The notes: a model not told the origin generated them from the sequence alone. A DNA stretch of 64,000 nt from Coriobacteriaceae bacterium AF08-21 (GCA_027687465.1 JAQCQR010000005.1:1-64000), one strand, 5' to 3'. Shown: positions 34,348 to 44,131, numbered from the stretch's first letter. Translations and numbers: made by a program.

Positions 34348-35286
34348 ATGACAGACATCGTCCACGTCGAAAACCTCGTCAAGCGCTACGACGATCTTAT
34401 TGCGCTCGACCACTTTAACCTGAACATCGCCCCCGGCGAGATTTTTGGCCTGCTGGGCCCCAACGGCTCGGGCAAGACCACGTCCATCAACTGCATCCTG
34501 CAGCTGCTCGCCTACGACAAGGGCACCATCGAGCTGTTCGGCGAGCGCATGACGCCCGCCCGCTACGACCTCAAGCGCCGCATCGGTGTGGTGCCGCAGC
34601 AGGTGGCGGTGTTCGACGAGCTCACCGTGCGCGAGAACATCGACTATTTCTGCAGTCTCTACGTCAACGACCGCAAGCGCCGCCGCGCGCTGGTGGACGA
34701 GGCGATCGACTTTGTCGGCCTGGGCGACTTTACCAAGTTCCGCCCCGGCAAGCTCTCGGGCGGCCTGACGCGTCGTCTCAACATTGCCTGCGGCATCGCG
34801 CACAAGCCCGAGCTCATCTTTTTTGACGAACCCACGGTGGCGGTCGACCCGCAAAGCCGCAACGCCATCCTGGAGGGCATCTGCCGCCTGCGCGACGAGG
34901 GCGCCACGGTGGTGTATACCAGCCATTACATGGAGGAAGTCGAGCAGATCTGCAGCCGCATTATGATCATGGACGGCGGCCGCGTGCTGGCGCAGGGCAC
35001 TAACGACGAGCTCAAGCGCATGATTCAGATGGGCGAGAAGATTGTAATCGAGGTCGGCGAGGTTCCGAGTGCGGCGCTCGGTGCCGTCGCAAGCCTGCCG
35101 CACGTTCTGGACCTTTCGGCAACGGCGGGACAGCTCACGTTTTCGTGCGAAGCGAGCCCGCACAACCTGACGGACATTCTCGATGCGCTGCGCTCGCATG
35201 ACGTGCCGCTCGGCCGCATCTATTCCGAACCGCCGACCCTCAACGACGTGTTCCTCGAGATCACCGGCCGCGAGCTGCGCGACTAG
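34348..35286 (+). CDS. ABC transporter ATPase of an ABC-2 exporter (LnrL-like)
   Basis: A 312-residue ATPase with Walker A GPNGSGKTT (37-45), signature LSGGLTRRL (Gln replaced by Leu), Walker B LIFFDEPT and a C-terminal domain of about 90 residues (about 220-312) typical of drug and lantibiotic exporters. Start MTDIVHV chosen on the AGAAGGG site; an upstream in-frame ATG would add 22 unlikely residues. First gene of a three-gene exporter divergent from the two-component system. LnrL-type exporters protect against linearmycin-like membrane-active compounds; the assignment here rests on gene order and subunit types. Confidence 0.9.
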   Translation: MTDIVHVENLVKRYDDLIALDHFNLNIAPGEIFGLLGPNGSGKTTSINCILQLLAYDKGTIELFGERMTPARYDLKRRIGVVPQQVAVFDELTVRENIDYFCSLYVNDRKRRRALVDEAIDFVGLGDFTKFRPGKLSGGLTRRLNIACGIAHKPELIFFDEPTVAVDPQSRNAILEGICRLRDEGATVVYTSHYMEEVEQICSRIMIMDGGRVLAQGTNDELKRMIQMGEKIVIEVGEVPSAALGAVASLPHVLDLSATAGQLTFSCEASPHNLTDILDALRSHDVPLGRIYSEPPTLNDVFLEITGRELRD

Positions 35287-35295
35287 GGGGCGGCC

Positions 35296-36483
35296 ATGTT
35301 CAACACCATCATCACCACGGTCAAGACGCTGCTGCGCCGGCCGAGCACGTGGGTCTGGGGCGCTCTCTTTCCTATCGCGCTTTCCACGATGTTCATGTTT
35401 ATGTTTGCGAACCTCAGCTCCGACGGCACGGTCGACCCGGTGCCGGTTGCCGTCGTGGCGGACGAGGCCTGGGATGCCTCGACCTTTAAGGATGTGGCAG
35501 CTTCGCTTGCCAAGGCAGGCGACGACCAGCTGCTCGATGTGAGCGAGTACGAAGACTTGGCTGCCGCGCGCAAAGCGCTCAAGGCCGGCGAGGTCGCGGG
35601 CATCTATACGGTTGATGCCGCGGGCACGCCCAGGCTCACGCTGCTATCGAGTTACGACAGCTCGCGCGCCTCGTCGGTGCTTACCGACCGCAGCATCCTT
35701 GAAACGGTGGCAAGCTCGTATACGCAAAATGCCGAGCTCATGTCCCAGATTGCCCAGGACAACCCGGCGGCGCTCGCCGATCCGGCGGCGGTTGCGCGCG
35801 CCCTGTCGCTCGAGGGCGGAACCCGCCGCGTGAGCCTGACTCGTGCCACGCCCGATGGCACGGTCATCTACTATTACGCGCTTTTTGGCCTGGTCGCGAT
35901 GATGTCTGCCGAGTTTGCCGCCTTGAGCGTCGTCGATTTGCAGCCCAATCTGTCCGGCCTCGGCGCGCGCCGCTGCGTGGGCGGTCTTTCCAAGACGGCG
36001 TCGCTGGCCGGCATTTTTGTCGGCTCGTGGCTGGTTTCCTTTGCATCGATGGCGGTTGCGATCGGCTACGTGCGCCTGGTCGTGGGCGTCGACTTTGGCG
36101 GGCGCGAGGGGTTGTGCCTGCTGGGCGGGGCTGCATCCGCGCTTGCCGCCACGGGCCTGGGGCTTTTTGTGGGCACGCTTCCCGTTAAGGGCGGCAAGGC
36201 ATCCAAGTCGGGCATCCTCACGGGCTTTGCCACCACGTGCGCCCTGTTCGCCGGCCTCTACGGCGAGCCGGCGATGGCGCTTGCCGACGACGTCGCCCGC
36301 GCTTGTCCGGTCGAGTGCTGGCTCAACCCCGTCAAGCTCATCTGCGACATGTTCAATCGCCTGTATTTCTTTGAGGACCTGGGGCCCTTCGCTGTTCGCG
36401 CCGGCGCGCTCGTCCTGATGGCCCTGGTGTTTGTCGCCGCCGCTACGCTGATCTTTGGAAGGAGCCGCTATGAGCACCTTTAA
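35296..36483 (+). CDS. ABC-2 type permease 1
   Basis: A 395-residue membrane protein: one N-terminal helix (about 20-38), a large extracytoplasmic domain (about 40-190) and five to six helices in the C-terminal half. This is the ABC2_membrane_3 arrangement. It starts nine bases after the ATPase with AGGGGG as ribosome-binding site, and its last 14 bases overlap the next permease. Two different permeases probably form a heterodimer. Confidence 0.85.
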   Translation: MFNTIITTVKTLLRRPSTWVWGALFPIALSTMFMFMFANLSSDGTVDPVPVAVVADEAWDASTFKDVAASLAKAGDDQLLDVSEYEDLAAARKALKAGEVAGIYTVDAAGTPRLTLLSSYDSSRASSVLTDRSILETVASSYTQNAELMSQIAQDNPAALADPAAVARALSLEGGTRRVSLTRATPDGTVIYYYALFGLVAMMSAEFAALSVVDLQPNLSGLGARRCVGGLSKTASLAGIFVGSWLVSFASMAVAIGYVRLVVGVDFGGREGLCLLGGAASALAATGLGLFVGTLPVKGGKASKSGILTGFATTCALFAGLYGEPAMALADDVARACPVECWLNPVKLICDMFNRLYFFEDLGPFAVRAGALVLMALVFVAAATLIFGRSRYEHL

Positions 36484-37675
36484 GACCGCGCTTCGCATGG
36501 CGCTGGCGCACCCGTTCTACCTGCTCATCTATACGGTGTTCATCTCGCTCATGGGCGTATTCATCGCGGCTTCGGTGAGCTGGAACTCGTCGCAGCTTAC
36601 CGAGTACAAGCCCTACGACACCAACGTGATCGTGGTCGACCGCGACGATAGCGACCTTTCGCGGGCGCTTACCAAGCACCTGGGCTCACGCTTTGACCTG
36701 GTCACGGGCGTCGGCGACGACACATACGACCTTGCTGACGCGCTCTCCAAGAGCAACAGCGCCAAAGGCAGCGCCGACTGCGTGTTCTTTATCCCGGAGG
36801 GGTTTGAGGACGATCTTGTTGCAGCCGCCCGCGCGGGGGAGTCCCTGCCCAAGCTCGATGTGACCTACGGTGCCGGCACCATGGCGGCGGCGCTTTCGTC
36901 TGCCGAGGCCTCGCGGTGGATCTCGCTCGCGGGCGCTGCGGCCGCACTAGAGCCCGCTGCCTCCAACGGCGACGTCGCAAGGGCCGCCGAGCACGCGGCC
37001 GCAAAGCGCGCGGAGGTCCAGATCGAGCAGGTCAAGGTCGACTCGACTGCTGCTACCACGCTCGAGTCGTACTTCAACTTTGGCGCGTACGCGATCATCT
37101 CGTCGGTCATCGTGTCGGTGGGACTGGTGTTCTCGGGCATGAACGAGCCCGAGCGCGTGCGCCGCATGGATGCCAGCCCGGTCTCTGAGCGCCAGCGTTC
37201 GCTCGCTGTGTTCGCGGCCGCCGCCGTGCTCACCGTCTGCATCTGGCTCGTGTCGAGCATGATGGGCGTCGTGGGCTTTGCCAGCGCGGTTGCCGAGGTC
37301 GGCGTGGGTCGCGTGTGCCTGGCGCTGGCGGCAACGTTTGCCCTGGCGTGCACGCCGCTGGCCGTTGGCTTTACGCTGTCGAGCCTGGGCGCGCGCGAGG
37401 AGCTGCTCAACGGTGTGGGCAACCTGCTCGGCATGCTCATGACGTTTTTGGGCGGCGCCTGGATGCCGCTGTCGCTCATGGGCTCGGCCGTGCAGACGGT
37501 GGCGCACTTTGTGCCGACGTATTGGGTGAACGACGCGATCGGCAAGGCGCTCGCTTCGGACCTGACGTCTGCCGTGCTGGGCGACATCGCCTGCGACCTG
37601 GGCGTCACGGTGCTCTTCGCCGCTGCCATCGCCGCCGTAGGCCTAGCCCTCGCCCACAACAAATCCCACGCCTAG
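36470..37675 (+). CDS. ABC-2 type permease 2
   Basis: A 401-residue membrane protein with the same plan as its partner: N-terminal helix, extracytoplasmic domain with an Ala/Glu-rich helical stretch, then six helices including SLMGSAVQTVAHFVPTYWVN. The start at MSTFKT has GGAAGGAG upstream and lies inside the end of the previous gene, indicating translational coupling. A start five codons earlier is possible but has no site. Confidence 0.85.
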   Translation: MSTFKTALRMALAHPFYLLIYTVFISLMGVFIAASVSWNSSQLTEYKPYDTNVIVVDRDDSDLSRALTKHLGSRFDLVTGVGDDTYDLADALSKSNSAKGSADCVFFIPEGFEDDLVAAARAGESLPKLDVTYGAGTMAAALSSAEASRWISLAGAAAALEPAASNGDVARAAEHAAAKRAEVQIEQVKVDSTAATTLESYFNFGAYAIISSVIVSVGLVFSGMNEPERVRRMDASPVSERQRSLAVFAAAAVLTVCIWLVSSMMGVVGFASAVAEVGVGRVCLALAATFALACTPLAVGFTLSSLGAREELLNGVGNLLGMLMTFLGGAWMPLSLMGSAVQTVAHFVPTYWVNDAIGKALASDLTSAVLGDIACDLGVTVLFAAAIAAVGLALAHNKSHA

Positions 37676-37683
37676 CCACCTAG

Positions 37684-37732
37684 TCATTGGGGACAGTCTT
37701 TGCCGATTCGCCGGCAGGGCTGGCAGGGATTG
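37684..37732. repeat. REP-like hairpin, GGGGACAGTCTTTG type, copy 1
   Basis: ATTGGGGACAGTC pairs imperfectly with GATTGTCCCAAT at the far end, and TGCC with GGCA inside. A close relative occurs at 41335-41396. Repeats of this GGGGACAG type are scattered through many bacterial genomes and resemble REP elements mobilised by TnpA_REP (RAYT) proteins. Confidence 0.6.
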
Positions 37733-37758
37733 TCCCAATATGTCGGCACTTGGGGACC

Positions 37759-37818
37759 ACTCATTGGGGACAGACTTAAATGAGCGATTTCACTCATTTA
37801 AGTCTGTCCCCAATGAGT
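37759..37818. repeat. Perfect 26-bp palindrome, GGGGACAGACTTAAATGAG type
   Basis: Arms 37759-37784 and 37793-37818 are perfectly complementary with an 8-base loop. The same right arm occurs alone at 41400-41426, downstream of the next operon. It may end transcription of the exporter operon but there is no T-run. Confidence 0.8.
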
Positions 37819-37825
37819 GGGTTGG

Positions 37826-37875
37826 AAAATAGTTCGCGCACGTCGCTTAAAAATAGTTCACCTGGGTTTACTATT
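37826..37875 (+). promoter_or_regulatory. Operator/promoter region of the MacB-like transporter
   Basis: AAAATAGTTC is repeated at 37826-37835 and 37850-37859 (24-bp period), and AATAGT (37852-37857) is an inverted repeat of ACTATT (37870-37875). TACTAT at 37869-37874 could be the -10 box. The repeats would place a regulator over the promoter. Confidence 0.45.
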
Positions 37876-37915
37876 AGCCTAGAAAAGTGGCAGAAGGCTA
37901 ACAACGGGGGATAGC

Positions 37916-38629
<714 letters not shown>

Positions 38630-38637
38630 GCGGCGCC

Positions 38638-41304
38638 ATGACACCTCTCGCAAAACGACTCCCGCGCGAGCTGCGCCGCAATATCGGCAAGTACCTGGGC
38701 ATCTTTTTGCTTATGTGCGGAAGCATCGCCCTCACGTCGGGCTTTTTGCTCGCGGCGCATTCCATCGGCTGCCTCATTGACGACATGCGCGATGCGTACA
38801 CGATCGAGGACGGCCGCGTGACTACCTCCTTCGAGGCCACCAAAGATCAGCTCAAGGCTGCCGAAGACGCGGCTGAGGACGTCGGCGGCGTTACGTTCTA
38901 CAAGAACTTCTCTATCGACGCCATCATCAAAAAGGCGGCTGGCGACGACGGCACCAAGCGCACCCTGCGCACCTACGCGCATCGCACCAAGGTTGACATT
39001 GCGTCCTACTGCGAAGGCAGGCAGCCCAAGACGGACGATGAGGTGGCAATCGACCGTGTCTTCGCCACCAACAACGACCTCGCCGTGGGCGATAAGGTCG
39101 AGCTTGAGGGCCGCACCTACACCATCTGCGGCATCATGACCCAGCCCGATAGCCAGGCGCTGTTCCTCGACAATTCGGACTTTACGGTGAACACCATCAC
39201 GTACGGCGTGGCCGAGGTCACCGACGCCGGCTTTGCCGCGCTTGAGGACGCCGGCGGCGCGCCTGCCTACACCTACTCCTTTACCTTTACCGATCGCGAT
39301 CTCCCCACCGCGGATCGCATCGATGCGGAGCAGGATATGGTCGAGGCGCTGACCGATGCCGATGCGCGCGTGGACGATCTGATCGATGCCGATTCCAATC
39401 AGGGCATTGGCTATGCGCGCGACGACGTGGACGGCGACTCCATGATGTGGATGACGTTGCTCGACATCATCATCGTGATCATGGCGTTTGTCTTTGTGGT
39501 CCTTACCGACGCCACCATCGAGGAGGAGAGCGCCATTATCGGCACGCTGCTCGCCAGCGGCTATCGCCGTCGCGAGATCGTGCTGCATTACCTGGCACTT
39601 CCCGCCATCGTGGGCGTGCTCGCGGCACTTTTGGGAACCGCGCTCGGCGTTGCGTTCTTTACCGAGCCCATGCGCGGTCTCTACTACGGCTCGTACAGCC
39701 TGCCGCCCTTCCAGGTGTACTGGAGCTGGGAGATCTTCGTGAAGTGTGCCGTGGTCCCCGCCGCTGCGCTCATCCTCATCACGCTGGTGGGCCTGCTTCG
39801 CAAGATGGGCAAGACGCCGTTGCAGTTCCTTCGTCACGAGGCGAGCGGCAAATCGGGCACCAAGCGCGGCCTGCAGCTGCCGGAGTGCATGGGCTTTGTC
39901 TCGCGCTTCCGCCTGCGCGTCTTCCTGCGCAACCTGGGCAACTTCGCCACGCTCTTCGTGGGCATTGCATTCGCCTCGCTGCTGCTGCTCTTTGGCCTGG
40001 CGATTTTGCCCACGATGACGCACTGCGCCGACAACCTCGAGACGAGCCTGGTCGCCGAGCATCAGTACACACTCAAGGCGCCGCTGGAGCTCGAGGGCAC
40101 TACCGAGGAGCGCGAGCAGTGGTCGGCACTCGAGCGCTTGCAGTCGGTTGACGGCGCGCTGCTTTCTGCCGCCCAGGATGCCGATGACGAGCTTGACGGC
40201 GCGGCCGATGCGGCGCAGACGGCAGCCGATGCCGCGACCGCATCTCCGTCTGCCGAGAGCCTGACCGCAGCGCAGGATGCGCTTGCCAAGGTCCAGGACA
40301 AGAAGGATGCGCTCTACGCGCGCCTTGACGATCTTGCCGATGCCCTCGGCTGCAACCGCGATGAGGCCATCGATCTGATCGACAAGGCCTCTAAGATCGA
40401 CACTGACAACGACGATATCCACCCGGTCAATACGACCGACAACGGCGCGGGCGCAATCGCGCAGGCCGAGAAATATGCCGTTCACCAGCTGCAGTACGAC
40501 CGTGGCGACGGCAATGGCGAGGAGACGATTTCTGTCTACGGCATCTCGTCCGATTCGCGCTACTGGAAGGGCCTCAACATCGGCGATGGCCGCGTCGTCT
40601 TTGGCGGCGGTCTGCTCGATAAGTTTGGCTGGAGCGAGGGCCAGAAGGTCACGCTCAGCGACAAGTACGAGGGTGAGCATTATTCCTTTGAGTACGCGGG
40701 CAAGGACTGTGCCTGGGGCTCCAAGTCGGACATGAACATCTATATGAGTATCGACGACTTTAACGAGCTGTTCGACAACGACGCCGCCTACTTTAACGGC
40801 TATGTGAGCGACGAGAAGCTCGACCTCGACGCGCGCTACTTTGCCGGCGACACCACGCCCGACGACATGCGCGCCGTGGGTGACCAGTTCATCGGCATGA
40901 TGAGCAAAATGATCGGCATGATGGTCGGGCTCGCGGTGTTTATCTTCCTGCTGTTTATGTACCTGCTGACCAAAGCGGTGATCGACCACAGCGCCCGTTC
41001 GATCAGCTACATGAAAGTCTTTGGCTATCGCGATAGTGAGATCTCGCATCTGTACATCCGCTCGATCACGCTGTGCGTGGCGGCGTCGCTCGTGCTGAGC
41101 CTGCCGGTCATTATTGGCTCGCTCACGGCCATCTTCCGCTCGATGCTGCTCGCCTACAACGGCAATATCGAGATCTACGTGCCCGCTTGGTCCATGGCTG
41201 CATGCGTCGGCATTGGCTTTGCGACCTACCTGGTCGTGGCGCTGCTGCACACGCGCTCTATCAAGCGCGTCAGCCTAGCCGAGGCCCTCAAGGTGCAAGA
41301 GTAG
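38638..41304 (+). CDS. FtsX-like ABC permease
   Basis: An 888-residue permease with two FtsX-type membrane domains. The first helix is at about 15-40, a periplasmic-type extracytoplasmic region follows (about 45-260), then three helices near 270-390. A second unit begins at about 430 and includes an Ala/Asp-rich coiled coil (about 490-570: SAESLTAAQDALAKVQDKKD). Three helices close the protein at about 755-880. The long coiled coil suggests mechanical coupling to something outside the membrane, such as a peptidoglycan hydrolase or large substrate. The start at MTPLAKRLPRELRRN fits the usual cytoplasmic lead-in of this family. Confidence 0.88.
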   Translation: MTPLAKRLPRELRRNIGKYLGIFLLMCGSIALTSGFLLAAHSIGCLIDDMRDAYTIEDGRVTTSFEATKDQLKAAEDAAEDVGGVTFYKNFSIDAIIKKAAGDDGTKRTLRTYAHRTKVDIASYCEGRQPKTDDEVAIDRVFATNNDLAVGDKVELEGRTYTICGIMTQPDSQALFLDNSDFTVNTITYGVAEVTDAGFAALEDAGGAPAYTYSFTFTDRDLPTADRIDAEQDMVEALTDADARVDDLIDADSNQGIGYARDDVDGDSMMWMTLLDIIIVIMAFVFVVLTDATIEEESAIIGTLLASGYRRREIVLHYLALPAIVGVLAALLGTALGVAFFTEPMRGLYYGSYSLPPFQVYWSWEIFVKCAVVPAAALILITLVGLLRKMGKTPLQFLRHEASGKSGTKRGLQLPECMGFVSRFRLRVFLRNLGNFATLFVGIAFASLLLLFGLAILPTMTHCADNLETSLVAEHQYTLKAPLELEGTTEEREQWSALERLQSVDGALLSAAQDADDELDGAADAAQTAADAATASPSAESLTAAQDALAKVQDKKDALYARLDDLADALGCNRDEAIDLIDKASKIDTDNDDIHPVNTTDNGAGAIAQAEKYAVHQLQYDRGDGNGEETISVYGISSDSRYWKGLNIGDGRVVFGGGLLDKFGWSEGQKVTLSDKYEGEHYSFEYAGKDCAWGSKSDMNIYMSIDDFNELFDNDAAYFNGYVSDEKLDLDARYFAGDTTPDDMRAVGDQFIGMMSKMIGMMVGLAVFIFLLFMYLLTKAVIDHSARSISYMKVFGYRDSEISHLYIRSITLCVAASLVLSLPVIIGSLTAIFRSMLLAYNGNIEIYVPAWSMAACVGIGFATYLVVALLHTRSIKRVSLAEALKVQE

Positions 41305-41334
41305 TCATCGGGGACGTTCTTAAATGACTGGTCA

Positions 41335-41426
41335 TCGGGGACAGTCTTTGACGATTCGCCGGCTCGCTGGCCGGGCTGGCAAGGACTGTCCCTGGCGGTA
41401 CTCATTTAAGTCTGTCCCCAATGAGT
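41335..41426. repeat. REP-like GGGGACAG repeats, copy 2
   Basis: A relative of the 37684-37732 hairpin (same CTTTGxCGATTCGCCGGC segment), joined to a copy of the AAGTCTGTCCCCAATGAGT arm seen at 37800-37818. A further fragment, GGGGACGTTCTTAAATGAC, lies at 41309-41327. Confidence 0.6.
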
Positions 41427-41448
41427 GCCTAACGACTCGGTGTTGCGC

Positions 41449-41479
41449 TTGACTTCGACCCTACTTCAACGGGTACCAT
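41449..41479 (+). promoter_or_regulatory. Promoter of the DUF362 gene with long spacer
   Basis: TTGACT (41449-41454) and TACCAT (41474-41479) are 19 bp apart. A partial dyad, ACCC...GGGT, lies between them. A 19-bp spacer holding a dyad is the layout used by MerR-family activators. Confidence 0.45.
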
Positions 41480-41522
41480 CCTCTTATGTCTGTAACGCCA
41501 TATAGACCGAGGGGATAGATAT

Positions 41523-42728
41523 ATGACCGCAACTGCACCCGCAGCACCCGCTAAGGTGTACTTCACCAACCTGCGCACTCATGCTCGCGAGAGCCAGCTC
41601 GACAAACTCAAGCGCCTCATTCGCCGCGCCGGTATCGAGCAGATCGACTTTGAGAACAAGTTCGTCGCCATCAAGATTCACTTTGGCGAGCTGGGCAATC
41701 TGAGCTTTTTGCGCCCCAACTACGCCCGCGCCGTCGCGGATGTCGTCAAGGAGCTGGGCGGCAAGCCCTTCCTCACCGACTGCAACACGCTCTATGTCGG
41801 TAGCCGCAAAAACGCGCTCGAGCACATCGATACCGCCTACCAGAACGGCTTTACCCCGTATGCCACGGGCTGCCAGATCATCATCGCAGACGGCCTCAAG
41901 GGCACCGACGAGGCACTCGTTCCGGTCGAGGGCGGCGAGTACGTGCGCGAGGCAAAGATCGGCCAGGCACTCATGGATGCCGACATCGTGATCAGCCTTA
42001 CGCACTTTAAGGGTCATGAGCAGGCGGGCTTTGGCGGCGCCATGAAGAACCTGGGCATGGGAGGCGGCAGCCGTGCCGGCAAGATGGAGCAGCATGCCGC
42101 CGGCAAGCCGAGCGTCGATACTACCAACTGCGTAGGTTGCCGTGCCTGCGAGAAGATTTGCGCGCACAGCGCCATCACGTTTGACGGTACGCGTGAGCGC
42201 GAGCTTGCCAACGGCAGCACCCGCACGGTTCACGTGGCTACCATCGACCACGATCGCTGCGTGGGCTGCGGACGCTGCATTGCGGCGTGCAACCAGGACT
42301 GCATCAAGCCCGACTATGACGCCGCGGCCGACGTACTCAACTACAAGATCGCCGAGTATACGAAGGCCGTTGTCCAGGATCGCCCCAGCTTCCATATCTC
42401 GCTCGCCATGGACATCAGCCCCAACTGCGACTGCCATCCCGAGAATGACACGCCCATCGTCAACGACATCGGCATGTTCGCGAGCTTCGACCCGGTCGCC
42501 ATCGACCAGGCCTGCGCCGATGCCGTCATGGCATCCGAGCCGCTGCCTAACACCGAGCTTACCGACAGCGCGGCCAAGATGGAGCATAACCACGAGCATT
42601 TGGAGGGCGAGCAGGCGCGCGACCCCTTCTGCATCACGCATCCCGACACCGACTGGCGCGCGTGCATCGCGCATGCCGAGAAGATCGGCCTGGGCACGAG
42701 CAAGTACGAGCTCATCGAGGTCAAATAG
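41523..42728 (+). CDS. DUF362 family 4Fe-4S protein
   Basis: A 401-residue cytoplasmic protein. Residues 1-195 and about 300-360 are the DUF362 domain, and two ferredoxin-type 4Fe-4S motifs lie between: Cys203, Cys206, Cys209, Cys213 (CVGCRACEKIC) and Cys246, Cys249, Cys252, Cys256 (CVGCGRCIAAC). The conserved HFKGHEQAGFGGAMKN segment is near 160-175. DUF362 proteins are widespread in anaerobes; their reaction is unknown. Single gene with its own promoter and terminator. Confidence 0.85.
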   Translation: MTATAPAAPAKVYFTNLRTHARESQLDKLKRLIRRAGIEQIDFENKFVAIKIHFGELGNLSFLRPNYARAVADVVKELGGKPFLTDCNTLYVGSRKNALEHIDTAYQNGFTPYATGCQIIIADGLKGTDEALVPVEGGEYVREAKIGQALMDADIVISLTHFKGHEQAGFGGAMKNLGMGGGSRAGKMEQHAAGKPSVDTTNCVGCRACEKICAHSAITFDGTRERELANGSTRTVHVATIDHDRCVGCGRCIAACNQDCIKPDYDAAADVLNYKIAEYTKAVVQDRPSFHISLAMDISPNCDCHPENDTPIVNDIGMFASFDPVAIDQACADAVMASEPLPNTELTDSAAKMEHNHEHLEGEQARDPFCITHPDTDWRACIAHAEKIGLGTSKYELIEVK

Positions 42729-42780
42729 CGCCTAGCTATTGGACAAAACAAGCGCCTCTGTGGCGTAAGTCGAGCAAAAG

Positions 42781-42813
42781 CCGCCCGTGAGCACAGCGCC
42801 CACGGGCGGTTTT
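42781..42813 (+). terminator. Terminator after the DUF362 gene
   Basis: CCGCCCGTG (42781-42789) pairs with CACGGGCGG (42801-42809), followed by TTTT. Confidence 0.8.
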
Positions 42814-42814
42814 C

Positions 42815-42938
42815 CGGAAGTATGCGGCAAATTCCGAGGCCGCCGAGCACACGACGTTTTTTGGCAACAAAACCCCTGATAAATTGTTGATAAAACTGCG
42901 GTCTGGTCGGCAGTTCCAGATTTTGCCGCATACTTCCG
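42815..42938. repeat. Palindromic element D (124 bp)
   Basis: Perfect 17-bp arms (42815-42831 and 42922-42938) enclose an A/T-rich interior. The arms and length differ from elements A-C and the core is not clearly the same, so it may be a separate family. Confidence 0.7.
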
Positions 42939-42979
42939 AAAATAGGGGGTCAGATAAAGCCCCGGACGTTGCTTTTTGC

Positions 42980-43945
42980 CTAAAAATTCTTTCCGAGGAA
43001 GTCGTCGACCGTATTCCAGTAGAGCTCGGGGTCAACTTGCGCACTCTTGGCGTGGGTGGCGCCATGGATGGTGAGCTTTTGCTTGACCTTGCTGGCGCAC
43101 GCGTCGTAGTTTTGGTCGAGCATGCTGTACGGCACAAAGGTGTCCTGGTCGCCGTGGATAAACAGCATGGGAACCGTCGCGTGTTTGAGTTGCTCCACAC
43201 TGCTTGCCTCATGAAAGTCGTAGCCCGCGCGCACGTTGCACACCAAGTTTGCTACATCGAGCAAGGGAAAGCTGGGCAGCCCAAATACATCCTTGAGCTG
43301 CAGGGAAAACTCGTCCCAAACACTCGTATAACCGCAGTCCTCGATGATGCATTTCACGTTGGACGGCAACGATTCCCCCGCGACGTTCATAGCGGTTGCC
43401 GCACCCATCGACTCACCAAAGACCAGGATGCGCGCCTCGGGGTCGGCCTGAACGATTCGCCCGATCCATGCGACGACGTCGAGCCGCTCGGGCCAGCCCA
43501 TGCCGATATAGTCGCCGCCGGAGCGCTCGTGGGCGCGGGCGGCGGGTGCGAGTACGTTCATGCCGCGGTCGTGGAATCGTTTGACGTATCGGGCCATGCC
43601 GATGGGCTCGTCGGTATATCCATGCAGGCAGACGGCGTAATCGTGGGTGTTCTCCGAGGCGGCAAAATACCAAGCGGAGAGCTCGGTTCCGTCATCTGCG
43701 GTGAGGCTGCTGCTCTCGCGATTCTTTTTAAACCATGCCCGCGCCTCGGTGTCCTCGGCATCCGGCTGCTCACCTTCTTTGTCGTCCTTGCCGTCCTGCA
43801 TCATCTTCATGGTGTATGGCGCGCGGGGATTCAGCGCGAAGTCAAACAGAAAGTTGCCGGCAAATCCGAACAGCGCAATGACAACCACCAGTGCAACGAT
43901 GCCGGCTATCTTGAGCTTTCGATGGGAATGTGCGTTTTGAGCCAT
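42980..43945 (-). CDS. Membrane-anchored alpha/beta hydrolase
   Basis: A 321-residue protein with one N-terminal membrane helix (about 11-35) and an extracytoplasmic or membrane-facing hydrolase domain. The nucleophile is Ser179 in GESMG, with Asp268 (HGDQDTFVP) and His298 (HGATHAK) completing the triad; the oxyanion region is LHGYTDEP. It resembles the YqkD/Bem46-type serine hydrolases, whose substrates (esters, peptides or lipids) vary. AGGAG lies nine bases before the ATG. Divergent from the hemolysin III gene with a shared control region. Confidence 0.9.
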   Translation of the reverse strand: MAQNAHSHRKLKIAGIVALVVVIALFGFAGNFLFDFALNPRAPYTMKMMQDGKDDKEGEQPDAEDTEARAWFKKNRESSSLTADDGTELSAWYFAASENTHDYAVCLHGYTDEPIGMARYVKRFHDRGMNVLAPAARAHERSGGDYIGMGWPERLDVVAWIGRIVQADPEARILVFGESMGAATAMNVAGESLPSNVKCIIEDCGYTSVWDEFSLQLKDVFGLPSFPLLDVANLVCNVRAGYDFHEASSVEQLKHATVPMLFIHGDQDTFVPYSMLDQNYDACASKVKQKLTIHGATHAKSAQVDPELYWNTVDDFLGKNF

Positions 43946-43962
43946 GCGGTATTCTCCTATAA

Positions 43963-44024
43963 GATGTTAATACATCAACATTTAATGCAAGCGCATTATG
44001 GACGTTCACCGTTGATGCGTCAAC
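43963..44024. promoter_or_regulatory. Two GTTGATG..T.AAC operator-like sites
   Basis: GTTGATGCGTCAAC at 44011-44024 and, on the other strand, GTTGATGTATTAAC at 43967-43980 are near-identical imperfect palindromes 44 bp apart in a divergent intergenic region. TATAGT at 44091-44096 could be the -10 box for the rightward gene. Confidence 0.5.
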
Positions 44025-44131
44025 AGGCAAAGAATGGGTAAACAAAGGGTCACGTATGGTGCAAATTTCGCACGCACCCAGACGCTTTGATATAGTGTTG
44101 AGAACTCTTTACGTTGGAGGATGTAACCGGC

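Noticed and set aside
34149..34382. Longer N-terminus for the histidine kinase
   Set aside because: The 78 extra residues are Arg/Cys-rich and overlap the divergent exporter promoter and start.
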